A stretch of DNA of 64,000 bases from NCBI RefSeq assembly GCF_030816485.1, contig NZ_JAUSYC010000001.1, forward strand, positions 4,030,001-4,094,000, read 5' to 3'. Both the position numbers and the translations under genes were made by a program. The notes under the pieces were generated by a model. That model had not been told where the DNA came from. It worked only from the letters and a program-made list of their open reading frames with translations, and made no database searches. Positions 1 through 7,623 of this stretch are shown piece by piece (the first letter of the stretch is position 1; each line of letters starts with the position of its first letter). The stretch is from Arthrobacter sp. B1I2. Lineage in GTDB: Bacteria > Actinomycetota > Actinomycetes > Actinomycetales > Micrococcaceae.

Positions 1-527
1 AAAATCTGGCGGATGAACTGCGGGGCCAGGCCCATGGACGGCTCGTCCAGCAGCAGCAGCTTGGGGTTGGACATCAGGGCCCGCCCGATGGCCAGCATCT
101 GCTGCTCGCCGCCGGACATGGTGCCACCGTACTGCTTTTCCCGCTCCTTCAGCCGCGGAAACAGGTCGAAGACGCGGTCCAGGTCCTTCCCCACGCCACT
201 TCTGTCCTTGCGCCCGAAGGTCCCCATGTCCAGGTTTTCCATCACGGTCATGCCGGGGAAGATACCGCGCCCTTCGGGGGCCTGGGAGATTCCATGGACC
301 ACCCGGATGTGCGCCTTCATCTTGGTGATGTCCTGGCCGGCGAAAGATACCTTGCCTTCCGAGCAGTTCAACAGCCCGGAGATGGTCCGCATGGTGGTGG
401 TTTTGCCGGCACCGTTGGCGCCGATCAGCGCCACCACTTCACCTTCGTCCACCGTAAAGGAGATGTTCCGCAGGGCCTGGATGCGGCCGTAGTGAACGGA
501 AACGTCCTTAAGTTCAAGCAACGTCAT
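1..527 (-). CDS. livF: Branched-chain amino acid ABC transporter ATPase LivF (C-terminus cut by window edge)
   Basis: One of the two ATPases that power the high-affinity branched-chain amino acid (HAAT) importer at the inner face of the membrane. About 175 codons are visible. Walker A GANGAGKTT lies near residue 36, the signature MSGGEQQ at about 137 and Walker B LLLLDEPS just after; roughly the last 60 residues of the usual ~235 lie beyond base 1. The ATG at 527 overlaps the livG stop by 14 bases, so it is translationally coupled and is the last visible gene of the livHMGF operon. Assignment to LivF rather than LivG rests on the compact N-terminus, the canonical signature and gene order. Confidence 0.95.
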   Translation of the reverse strand, partial: MTLLELKDVSVHYGRIQALRNISFTVDEGEVVALIGANGAGKTTTMRTISGLLNCSEGKVSFAGQDITKMKAHIRVVHGISQAPEGRGIFPGMTVMENLDMGTFGRKDRSGVGKDLDRVFDLFPRLKEREKQYGGTMSGGEQQMLAIGRALMSNPKLLLLDEPSMGLAPQFIRQI

Positions 528-1461
528 CTTCGGGCTCCCCTAGGTAGGCGGCAATAACACGCGGGTCTTCCCGGATCTCGCGCGGCAGTCCATCTGCGAT
601 CTTTTTCCCGAATTCCAGCACGACGATCCGGTCCGTCACGCCCATCACGAGCTTCATGTCGTGCTCAATCAGCAGCACGGTGTAGCCCTCATCCCTGATG
701 GTGCGGATGAGCGCCATCAGCTCCTCCTTCTCGGCAGGATTGAATCCGGCCGCAGGCTCGTCGAGGCACAACACCTTGGGATCGGTGGCAAGGGCCCGGG
801 CGATCTCAAGCCGGCGCTGGTAGCCGTACGGCAGTTGCCGGGACAGGACATGCGCGTGGCTGCCAATGCCTACGAAGTCCAGCAGGGCCATGCCCCGCTC
901 GATGGCCGACTTCTCCTCCCTGATGTGGGTGGGGAGGCGCAGCAGCGCCCCGCCTACGCTGGTGCGGTGCCGCGCGTCCAGGCCCACCACCACGTTCTCG
1001 AGGGCGGTCATTTCGCCGAACAAGCGGATGTTCTGGAAGGTGCGCGACAGGCCCAGGCGGGTGATCTTGTGCTGCTTGATGCCGTTCAGCACCTGGCCCT
1101 CCAGCACCACCTTGCCGCTGGTGGGCTTGTAGACGCCGGTCATCGCATTGAAGCACGTGGTCTTGCCCGCGCCGTTAGGCCCAATGAGGCCCAGGATCTC
1201 GCCCCGCTTGATGTTGAAGCTGATGTTGTCCAGCGCCACGAGGCCACCGAACTTGATGGTGAGGTTCTGCACCTCAACGATGTTGTCGCCAACCTTGACC
1301 CCGATATCGCGGTCCGGGGCCACCTTCTCGGCAAGCTCCGGGGCAACTCCGGCCTCGGCCAGGGCTTCGATGTCGATCTCGGGCGCAACAGCGGCGGAAC
1401 CGTCGGATCCCGGCTGCTCCTCCACGCTGCTGGAGCCGCCGTGCCTTTCCTCGGAACTCAT
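514..1461 (-). CDS. livG: Branched-chain amino acid ABC transporter ATPase LivG with acidic N-terminal extension
   Basis: Second ATPase of the HAAT importer, 315 aa. Walker A GPNGAGKT at 94-101, the LivG-type signature LPYGYQRRLEIARAL in place of LSGGQ, Walker B VLCLDEPAAG and the switch histidine in IEHDM are all present. LivG proteins are usually about 255 aa; here some 58 acidic, Glu/Ala-rich residues precede the ABC domain. The start at 1461 is chosen because its ATGA overlaps the livM stop exactly, as at other joints of this operon. A start further in would remove the extension but would lose this coupling. Confidence 0.93.
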   Translation of the reverse strand: MSSEERHGGSSSVEEQPGSDGSAAVAPEIDIEALAEAGVAPELAEKVAPDRDIGVKVGDNIVEVQNLTIKFGGLVALDNISFNIKRGEILGLIGPNGAGKTTCFNAMTGVYKPTSGKVVLEGQVLNGIKQHKITRLGLSRTFQNIRLFGEMTALENVVVGLDARHRTSVGGALLRLPTHIREEKSAIERGMALLDFVGIGSHAHVLSRQLPYGYQRRLEIARALATDPKVLCLDEPAAGFNPAEKEELMALIRTIRDEGYTVLLIEHDMKLVMGVTDRIVVLEFGKKIADGLPREIREDPRVIAAYLGEPEDDVA

Positions 1462-2705
1462 GCTTCCGCTCCTCTCTGGCCGGCCGCATGTGCGCCGGGG
1501 CCGGCTGCTGGACTGTCCGTGTCCTTGGGTTCGGTGTCCTGGCGGCTGGTGACCTTGGTCAGCGCCGTCCTGCCGTAAGCGAGCAACCGCTGCCGGGCCG
1601 GGAGGAGCCCCTGGGACCGGAAGATCATGATCAGTACCAGGGCAATCCCGAAGATCAGGTACTTGTACTCCGCAATGGCCGTGAACCTCAGCGGGATATA
1701 GCTGACCAGTGCTCCGCCGAGGATAGCGCCCACCTTGTTGCCGGCTCCGCCGAGCACGACGGCGGCGAGGAACAGGATGGACGTGGTGACGTCGAACTTC
1801 TGGTTGTTGACGAAGCCCACCTGGCCGGCGAACAAGGCACCGGAAAGGCCGCCGATGGCAGCGCCAATGGCGAAGGCCCACACCTTGTATTTGAAGGTGG
1901 GAACGCCCATGATCTCTGCGGCGTCCTCGTCCTCGCGGATGGCGATCCAGGCGCGGCCAACCCGGCTGCGCTCCAGGTTGCCTACCAGGAGGGTGACGAT
2001 GATGATGATGGTCAGTGTCAGCCAGTACCAGGGCACGCCGTTCGAGTTGGAGAAGATGGGCGTTCCGTCAGCCTCGGTACCGGGCGGGTGGCCGACGTTC
2101 TGGAAGCCCACCTGGCCTTTCATGGCCGGGATAATGGTGGCCAGGATGCGGACGATTTCACCGAACCCGAGCGTCACGATGGCGAGGTAGTCACCCCTGA
2201 GGCGCAGGGTAGGCACGCCCAGCACCACGCCGAAGAACATGGTGACCGCCATGGCCACCGGAATGGTCCACAGGTACGGGATGTGCAGGAAGGGCGAGTC
2301 CGGACTGGTCAGCATCGCTGCGCAGTAGGAGCCCACCGCGAAGAAGGCGACGTATCCCAGGTCCAGCAGTCCGGCGTACCCCACCACCACGTTGAGGCCG
2401 ACGGCGATAAGTGCGAACCGGGCCATGTCGAAGCACGCCAAGGCGAAGTTGTTGCCGGGCTCGGTGGTGATGATGGGCGGGTTCATCAGCGGGAGCAGGT
2501 AGGCCAGCACGACGACGATAATCAGGAACGCCCACTGCTGTTGACGGGACAATGCGTGCCACCGGTCGGAGAAGTACCCGGGCTTGCGTTTGCCCCGCTG
2601 GCGGAGGTCGCTCTTTCCTGCGGCTTTCGAGGATGCTTCGCGTTCCTCTGCTGCCTGGTCGGCGGCCGCTGTCTGAAGCGGTGTGGGGCCGTCCGTCATA
2701 CTCAT
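1458..2705 (-). CDS. livM: Branched-chain amino acid ABC transporter permease LivM
   Basis: Integral membrane subunit of the HAAT importer, 415 aa, with a polar N-terminal tail of about 50 residues followed by many hydrophobic helices. The LivM hallmarks are visible: GLNVVVGYAGLLDLGYVAF in the second helix region, LRLRGDYLAIVTLGFGEIVR, and the cytoplasmic coupling segment RVGRAWIAIREDEDAAEIMG. The ATG at 2705 has a GGAG motif 6-7 bases upstream and overlaps the livH stop as ATGA; a second ATG at 2699 is possible. It ends in another ATGA overlap with livG. Confidence 0.95.
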   Translation of the reverse strand: MSMTDGPTPLQTAAADQAAEEREASSKAAGKSDLRQRGKRKPGYFSDRWHALSRQQQWAFLIIVVVLAYLLPLMNPPIITTEPGNNFALACFDMARFALIAVGLNVVVGYAGLLDLGYVAFFAVGSYCAAMLTSPDSPFLHIPYLWTIPVAMAVTMFFGVVLGVPTLRLRGDYLAIVTLGFGEIVRILATIIPAMKGQVGFQNVGHPPGTEADGTPIFSNSNGVPWYWLTLTIIIIVTLLVGNLERSRVGRAWIAIREDEDAAEIMGVPTFKYKVWAFAIGAAIGGLSGALFAGQVGFVNNQKFDVTTSILFLAAVVLGGAGNKVGAILGGALVSYIPLRFTAIAEYKYLIFGIALVLIMIFRSQGLLPARQRLLAYGRTALTKVTSRQDTEPKDTDSPAAGPGAHAAGQRGAEA

Positions 2706-3709
2706 GCTTTGCTCCTTCCAAGGGAGGTTCCCAGGATGCCTTCGGGCCGCAGCAGCAGCACGAGCACCAGCACCACGAACGCCACGACGTCGGTCCACTG
2801 CGAGTTGCCCAGCAGGATCTGGCCGTAGTTGCCGATCAGGCCGAGCAGCAGGCCGCCGAGGAGGGCCCCGCGGACGTTGCCGATGCCGCCGAGCACTGCG
2901 GCTGCAAACGCCTTGATACCCAGGACGAAGCCGCCGCTGTACTGGACACCGGACGGAATTTTCATTACGTAGAACAAGGCGGCGGCTCCTGCGAGCAGGC
3001 CTCCGATGATGAAGGTGGTAATAATGATGCGCTCTTTGTTGACGCCCATCAATGTTGCGGTGTCAGGATCCTGGGCAACGGCCCGGATGCCGCGGCCGGT
3101 GCGGGACTTGCTGATGAACCTGTCGATGCCCACCATCATGATCACCGCGGCGATGATGATCACAAGCTGTTGGGAATCGACGATGGTGCCGAAGACGTCG
3201 AAGATGGGAGTGGGCCGGAACATGGTCAGTGCCAGCTCGGGGCTGGGACCACGCCACAGGTAGATCAAGTACTGGATGGTGAAGGAAGCACCAATGGCGG
3301 TAATCAGGAAGACCAGGCGGGGGGCGTTCCGTTGCCGAAGGGGTTTGTACGCGATGCGTTCCAGCAGGAAGGCTGTGACGGCCGAGGCAACCATGGCCAG
3401 GACCAGCGCCAGCAGCAGGTTCAGGATGATGGCCCAAATGTCGAGCCGGGGAACCGAGGGGCCGAACCCCAGGCTGCTGAGGGTGAAGAAGACTGCGTAG
3501 CAGCCCACGATGAACACTTCCGAGTGGGCGAAGTTGATCAGGTTCAGAACGCCGTAGACCAAGGTGTAACCCAGCGCAACGAGCGCGTAGATGGCCCCGA
3601 ACGTGAGCCCGTCAAAGGTGGCGCTCCAGAAGTTCTGGGCCAGGGACGGTATGTCGAAGGTGATCCAGTCGTTTTCAGTCGGCAGTAGTGGGACAAGAGA
3701 GGGAAGCAT
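2702..3709 (-). CDS. livH: Branched-chain amino acid ABC transporter permease LivH
   Basis: Partner permease of LivM, 335 aa from the chosen start. The family segment GAIYALVALGYTLVYGVLNL followed by INFAHSEV lies in the N-terminal third, and SKSRTGRGIRAVAQDPDTAT is the ATPase-coupling loop. The ATG at 3709 (MLPSLVP) has AGGA about 8 bases upstream; an in-frame ATG at 3733 would add eight residues but has no clear ribosome site. It is the first gene after the livK terminator and starts the coupled livHMGF run. Confidence 0.93.
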   Translation of the reverse strand: MLPSLVPLLPTENDWITFDIPSLAQNFWSATFDGLTFGAIYALVALGYTLVYGVLNLINFAHSEVFIVGCYAVFFTLSSLGFGPSVPRLDIWAIILNLLLALVLAMVASAVTAFLLERIAYKPLRQRNAPRLVFLITAIGASFTIQYLIYLWRGPSPELALTMFRPTPIFDVFGTIVDSQQLVIIIAAVIMMVGIDRFISKSRTGRGIRAVAQDPDTATLMGVNKERIIITTFIIGGLLAGAAALFYVMKIPSGVQYSGGFVLGIKAFAAAVLGGIGNVRGALLGGLLLGLIGNYGQILLGNSQWTDVVAFVVLVLVLLLRPEGILGTSLGRSKA

Positions 3710-3804
3710 GGGAACATCCTGATCCAGTTGCACGCGGCTTTGTGGGCCCGGCCGTGGGACTTGTGTCTATTGGCGTAACTTGGTTCTGGGCTGCTGCCAA
3801 GCGA

Positions 3805-3846
3805 AGAAAAGGCTGTGGGGGCCTGCTGATGCTGGCCCCCACAGCC
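3805..3846 (-). terminator. Intrinsic terminator between livK and livH
   Basis: A perfect 13-bp stem (3811-3823 with 3834-3846, arm GGCTGTGGGGGCC) closes a 10-base loop. Read on the minus strand it is followed by TTTTCTTC. It stands directly after the livK stop and before livH in the same direction, so it should reduce transcription of the membrane and ATPase genes relative to the binding protein. Confidence 0.85.
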
Positions 3847-3865
3847 ATTGTCTTTCGCCGGGCTG

Positions 3866-5098
3866 CTACTCCCCGATGGGGCCGATGGGAACGATCTTCC
3901 CGTTTTCCACCTTGTAGCCGTACACGGCCGGAGCCTGGAGCTCGCCCTTGGCATCCCACTTGTAGTGCTTGCTCAGGCCGGCCTTGTCGTAGGACTTGAC
4001 CCAGGCCAGCAGGTCCGGACGGCTCTGCTTGCCTGCGTCGATGCCAGACAGGAGGACGGTTGCGGCGTCGTAGCCCTCAATGGAGTACGTACCGGGTTCT
4101 GCGCCCTTGGCGCTGTCCTTGTATGCCGACGCAAAGTCGGGAATCAGTTCACCCGGGATGCAGGGGCAAGTGAAGTAGGCGTTGTTGGAGGCGTCGCCTG
4201 CCTGCTTGATGAACTGGTCGTCTTTGACGCCGTCGGGCGCCACGAACGTTCCGGTGAAGCCCTTGCCTACCAGCTGCTGGTCGAAGGGCGCGCCCTCGGC
4301 ATAGTAGCCGGCGTAGAAAACGGCGTCGGCCTTGGCATTCATGATCTTGGAGATGACTGCCGAGAAGTCCTTCTGGCCGGTGGTTACCTTTTCTGTTCCG
4401 GCCAGGGCGCTGCCCAGCCCGGCCGAGGTGGAGGTTCCCAGGCCGATGCCGTAGTCGGAGTCATCCTGGACGAGGTATATCTTCTTGGCGCCGAGCTTGC
4501 CGGTGAGGAACTTGGCGGCCGCCGGGCCCTGGACGGCGTCGTTGCCGAGGCCCCGGAAGAAGGTGGTCCACCCATTCCCCGTCAGGCCCGGGTTGGTAGC
4601 CGACGGCGTGATGTGTACCAGGCCCTTTTGCTCGAAGATGTTGCCTGTGGCTTTGGATTCACCCGAGAACGGGAGGCCGATCACACCCAGAATGTTCGGC
4701 TCGCTCACCAGCTGGGTGACGGGGCCGGTGGCCTTGTTCGGGTCGCCTTCGGTGTCGAACTTCTTGAACTGGACCTGGCAGCCCGGGTTGGCCTTGTTGT
4801 GCTGGTCGATGGCCAGCTGGATGCCGTTGAAGATATTGACGCCGAGCTGGGCGTTGGGCCCGGTCTGTGCACCGGCGTAGGCCAGCGTGGTGGTGGCCGG
4901 GCAGGTTGCCTTGCCGTCGCCGGCTGGCATGACAGCGCCGGAGGGGACGTCCACTTTCGAAATGGCGGGGATGTTCACTTTGTTGGACGAGCCTGAGCTC
5001 TCGGAGTTGCTGGGGCCCGCTTGGTTGGCGCAGGCGGACAGCAGCATGCTGAACGTGGCTGCCGCTGCCAACGAAGTGAGGACTTTCTTTCGGTACAT
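3866..5098 (-). CDS. livK: Branched-chain amino acid ABC transporter substrate-binding lipoprotein LivK
   Basis: Extracytoplasmic binding protein of the adjacent livHMGF importer, 410 aa. The signal peptide ends in lipobox LLSAC with lipidated Cys23, followed by a Ser/Asn-rich linker. The rest reads as a type I periplasmic-binding (Leu/Ile/Val receptor) fold: THLAYAGAQTGP-like start of the domain, then repeated segments on ligand turnover such as VIGLPFSGESKATG and YLVQDDSDYGIG. Substrates other than Leu/Ile/Val are possible in this family. A terminator follows before livH, which fits a binding protein made in excess of its permease. Confidence 0.93.
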   Translation of the reverse strand: MYRKKVLTSLAAAATFSMLLSACANQAGPSNSESSGSSNKVNIPAISKVDVPSGAVMPAGDGKATCPATTTLAYAGAQTGPNAQLGVNIFNGIQLAIDQHNKANPGCQVQFKKFDTEGDPNKATGPVTQLVSEPNILGVIGLPFSGESKATGNIFEQKGLVHITPSATNPGLTGNGWTTFFRGLGNDAVQGPAAAKFLTGKLGAKKIYLVQDDSDYGIGLGTSTSAGLGSALAGTEKVTTGQKDFSAVISKIMNAKADAVFYAGYYAEGAPFDQQLVGKGFTGTFVAPDGVKDDQFIKQAGDASNNAYFTCPCIPGELIPDFASAYKDSAKGAEPGTYSIEGYDAATVLLSGIDAGKQSRPDLLAWVKSYDKAGLSKHYKWDAKGELQAPAVYGYKVENGKIVPIGPIGE

Positions 5099-5220
5099 TA
5101 ATCTGCCTTCCGAAACAGGACCGTGCGATGCGGGTGCGGAACGGGCGCGGTGGCGCCCGGAGCGGGACCAGGTATTCCTGATTTAGGTTCAAGCTAGTGC
5201 ATAGAGGCCAGCGAAACTAA

Positions 5221-5234
5221 GTGACTGAGGTCAC
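5221..5234. promoter_or_regulatory. Inverted repeat upstream of livK
   Basis: GTGAC-N4-GTCAC, a perfect 5-bp inverted repeat about 120 bases upstream of livK and 40 bases from the tRNA terminator. It could be an operator for the liv operon, but no regulator gene is adjacent and the match could be chance. Confidence 0.3.
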
Positions 5235-5273
5235 AGCCTTATAACAGTAGTTTCCTGTGGGGCATTAAACGCG

Positions 5274-5302
5274 GAAAGCCGCCTGCTGGGCTGGCGGCTT
5301 TC
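5274..5302 (-). terminator. Hairpin downstream of the tRNA gene
   Basis: A perfect 10-bp stem GAAAGCCGCC/GGCGGCTTTC with a 9-base loop lies 39 bases past the 3' end of the tRNA on the minus strand. GCGTTTAATG follows. This is a probable terminator for the tRNA transcript. Confidence 0.6.
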
Positions 5303-5341
5303 GGCGGTCCGGTATGGCTAGCGTCATGGAGGGACAGTCTG

Positions 5342-5415
5342 TACCCCAGGTGGGACTCGAACCCACAACACGCGGATTTTAAGTCCGCTGCCTCTGCCAA
5401 TTGGGCTACTGGGGC
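5342..5415 (-). tRNA. tRNA with UAA anticodon (Leu codon UUA), short variable loop
   Basis: A 74-base cloverleaf. The acceptor stem is GCCCCAG with CTGGGGT (closing pair G-U), discriminator A. The anticodon stem GCGGA/TCCGC is perfect and its loop is CTTAAAA, giving anticodon UAA. The T arm is GTGGG-TTCGAGT-CCCAC. The variable loop is only 5 bases (GTGTT). UAA is a leucine anticodon, yet bacterial leucine tRNAs normally have a long variable arm, so the class I shape is unusual. Identity as tRNA-Leu is by anticodon only. No CCA is encoded. Confidence 0.85.
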
Positions 5416-5435
5416 GCCGGGACAATGGTATCCCG

Positions 5436-5999
5436 TCATGGGCGGGTGAAAGCGCCCGCGAATCGGAAGGTGCCTTGGATGTCGCGGGACAATGCGTTCA
5501 GCGGCAGCAGCTGGAAATGCGCTCCCCATGCATCCTCCGGCGGGAGGACCCCCACGGTCCGGGCTGGAACAAAACCGAAGCGGGGGTAATACAGCGTGCT
5601 GCCCAGCAGGGCGATGCCGCTCTCCCCCGCCGCGTTGGCCCGCGCAATCGACTCCTGCATCAGCGCTGAACCGATCCCGCGGCGTTGCAGCCGCGGAAGG
5701 ACGCCGAGAGGCCCCAGGCCCAGAACACGGTGGCTGCCCACCCATCCCCTTGTGCTGATGACGTGGCCAACAATTTCATGGCCCAGAAGGCCCACCACGC
5801 TCAGGGCGGGAATGTAGTCCTTGCTGTCGAAGAGCCGCCGGAGGACCTCAACCTCAAAAGGCTCCCCCTCGACGCGCAGTCCAGTGGCCGGGGAAACAGC
5901 GAAAGCCTGTGCTGTCAGGGCGAGGATTGCGGTCCGGTCGGCGGGAAGCTCCTCCCGGAGGACAAGGCCGGCGGGGGCGGTTGGCTCTTCACGGCTCAC
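5436..5999 (-). CDS. GNAT family N-acetyltransferase
   Basis: Acetyl-CoA-dependent N-acetyltransferase of unknown substrate, 187 aa. Motif A is clear as GPLGVLPRLQRRGIGSALMQ, where QRRGIG binds the pyrophosphate of CoA; PRFGF near the C-terminus is typical of the PA4866/YhbS-like group. The GTG at 5999 is preferred because TACACT lies 6 bases upstream (leaderless pattern); a GTG at 6023 would add eight residues. Its stop is 20 bases upstream of the tRNA 5' end on the same strand, with no terminator between, so it may be transcribed into the tRNA gene. Confidence 0.85.
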   Translation of the reverse strand: MSREEPTAPAGLVLREELPADRTAILALTAQAFAVSPATGLRVEGEPFEVEVLRRLFDSKDYIPALSVVGLLGHEIVGHVISTRGWVGSHRVLGLGPLGVLPRLQRRGIGSALMQESIARANAAGESGIALLGSTLYYPRFGFVPARTVGVLPPEDAWGAHFQLLPLNALSRDIQGTFRFAGAFTRP

Positions 6000-6054
6000 C
6001 CGGCCAGTGTAAGGGACCCGCACAGCGGGGTGGACCGGTATTGCCCGGAAACGC

Positions 6055-6093
6055 CGACGGCGGCCGGCCCCGCAAAGGGGACGGCCGCCGTCG
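6055..6093 (-). terminator. Large hairpin downstream of ndh
   Basis: A perfect 12-bp stem CGACGGCGGCCG/CGGCCGCCGTCG encloses a smaller CCCC/GGGG stem. It lies 30 bases past the ndh stop on the minus strand. No T-tract follows, so it may act with Rho or protect the 3' end. Confidence 0.6.
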
Positions 6094-6122
6094 GGCGCTG
6101 TAAAAGCGGTGGAACGAACCCG

Positions 6123-7589
6123 CTACTTGGCGTTGGCCGCCACCGTTTCCTTGGGAGCGGTGGGGGCCGTTGAACCGGAGCCGCCGGCCGGAACGGCTGC
6201 GGGTGCAGCCGCGGGCTTCGGGGCGGGGGTGGCTGCTGACACGAACGCGCCGCGCGGGTTGTCCAGGTCCACCAGCTGGGTTGTGTCGCGGCCGGCGAAG
6301 AAGCCGATGATCCAGTTCAGGATGACGCGGAACTTGCGCTCAAACGTCGGCATGGCCATGCCGTGGTAGCCGCGGTGGGCCAGCCAGGCCAGTCCGCCCT
6401 TGAGCCCGATCCGGCCAAGGAGGTTGATGTTGGCAACACCCTTCCATTCGCCAAAGCCGGCCACGGCACCGAGGTTCTTGTGCTTGTAGTCCGCCAGCGG
6501 CTTGTCCCAGCGCGAGGCCCACAGGTTCTTGGCGAGGCGCTTGGCCTGGCGCAGGGCGTGCTGGGCGTTGGGGACGCAGGTACCGTCCGGCAGGCCCTTG
6601 CCGGTGAGGTCCGGAACAGCGGCGATGTCGCCGGCTGCCCAGGCGTTCTCCACGATGCCTTCATCGCCGGCAATGCGCAGGTCCGGCAGGACGCGGACCC
6701 GGCCGCGCGGCTCGAGCGGGAAGTCGGTGGAGCGGACCATCGGGTTGGCCTGCACGCCGGCCGTCCACACCAGGGTGTCCGCCTCGAATTCCTGGGCGGG
6801 GGTCTTGTCCGGAAGGTTGATGAGCTTCAGGGTGCCTTCCGCGCTGTCCAGCGAGGTGTTCAGGAGGACCTCGATGCCGCGGCTGCGCAGGTGCTCAACC
6901 ACCCAGTCGGCCTGCTTGGCGGTGACCTCGGGCATGATGCGGCCCATGGCTTCGACCAGGACGAAGCGGACTTCCTCCTGCTTGATGCGCGGGTTGTTGC
7001 GCACGGCAGCGCGGGCGAGGTCTTCCATCTCGGTGATGCACTCGATGCCGGCAAAGCCGCCGCCGACCACCACGAAGGTGAGGGCCCTGGCGCGGGCTGC
7101 AGGGTCCGTCATGGTGGAGGCAACCTCGATGCGCTCCAGCAGCTTGTTGCGCAGGGCAACGGCTTCCTCGATGGTCTTCAGGCCGATGCCCTTGTCCGCC
7201 AGGCCCTTGATGGGGAACGTACGGGTGATGGCGCCTGCTGCGAGCACGACATCGAAGTAGGGAACCTCAAAGTTCTCGCCGCCATCGGCGGGGGCCACCA
7301 CAGCCGTCCGGTTGACGTGGTCGATCGAGGTAACGCGGCCCTGGATCAGTTCGGTCTGCTTGAGGTGCTGGCGGTGGGAAACCACCGCGTGGCGGGCTTC
7401 AATGTTGCCGCCGGCCACCTCGGGGAGGAAGGGCTGGTAGGTCATGTAGGGCAGTGGATCAACGACGGTGACGATGCCACCGGCCTTCGCGATCTTCTTC
7501 TGCAGTTTCAGTGCTACGTACAGGCCGACGTAGCCGCCGCCGACGACGAGTACCCTGGGACGGTCCTGGAGCTGTGGGGTGGTTGCCAT
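6123..7589 (-). CDS. ndh: Type II NADH dehydrogenase (NDH-2)
   Basis: Single-subunit, non-proton-pumping flavoprotein that passes electrons from NADH to menaquinone at the cytoplasmic membrane face; 488 aa. FAD-binding VLVVGGGYVGLYVALKL starts at residue 13, the NADH-binding site is VVVGGGFAGIECITEMED near 175, and the second FAD contact is WAAGDIAAVPD near 330. An amphipathic C-terminal segment (NWIIGFFAGRDTTQLVDL) is followed by an Ala/Pro-rich tail of some 35 residues that other NDH-2 proteins often lack. The gene stands alone on its transcript, followed by a hairpin at 6055-6093. Confidence 0.93.
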   Translation of the reverse strand: MATTPQLQDRPRVLVVGGGYVGLYVALKLQKKIAKAGGIVTVVDPLPYMTYQPFLPEVAGGNIEARHAVVSHRQHLKQTELIQGRVTSIDHVNRTAVVAPADGGENFEVPYFDVVLAAGAITRTFPIKGLADKGIGLKTIEEAVALRNKLLERIEVASTMTDPAARARALTFVVVGGGFAGIECITEMEDLARAAVRNNPRIKQEEVRFVLVEAMGRIMPEVTAKQADWVVEHLRSRGIEVLLNTSLDSAEGTLKLINLPDKTPAQEFEADTLVWTAGVQANPMVRSTDFPLEPRGRVRVLPDLRIAGDEGIVENAWAAGDIAAVPDLTGKGLPDGTCVPNAQHALRQAKRLAKNLWASRWDKPLADYKHKNLGAVAGFGEWKGVANINLLGRIGLKGGLAWLAHRGYHGMAMPTFERKFRVILNWIIGFFAGRDTTQLVDLDNPRGAFVSAATPAPKPAAAPAAVPAGGSGSTAPTAPKETVAANAK

Positions 7590-7623
7590 AGTTTAAGGAT
7601 AGCGCAGTTTGTGAAAATCTTCA

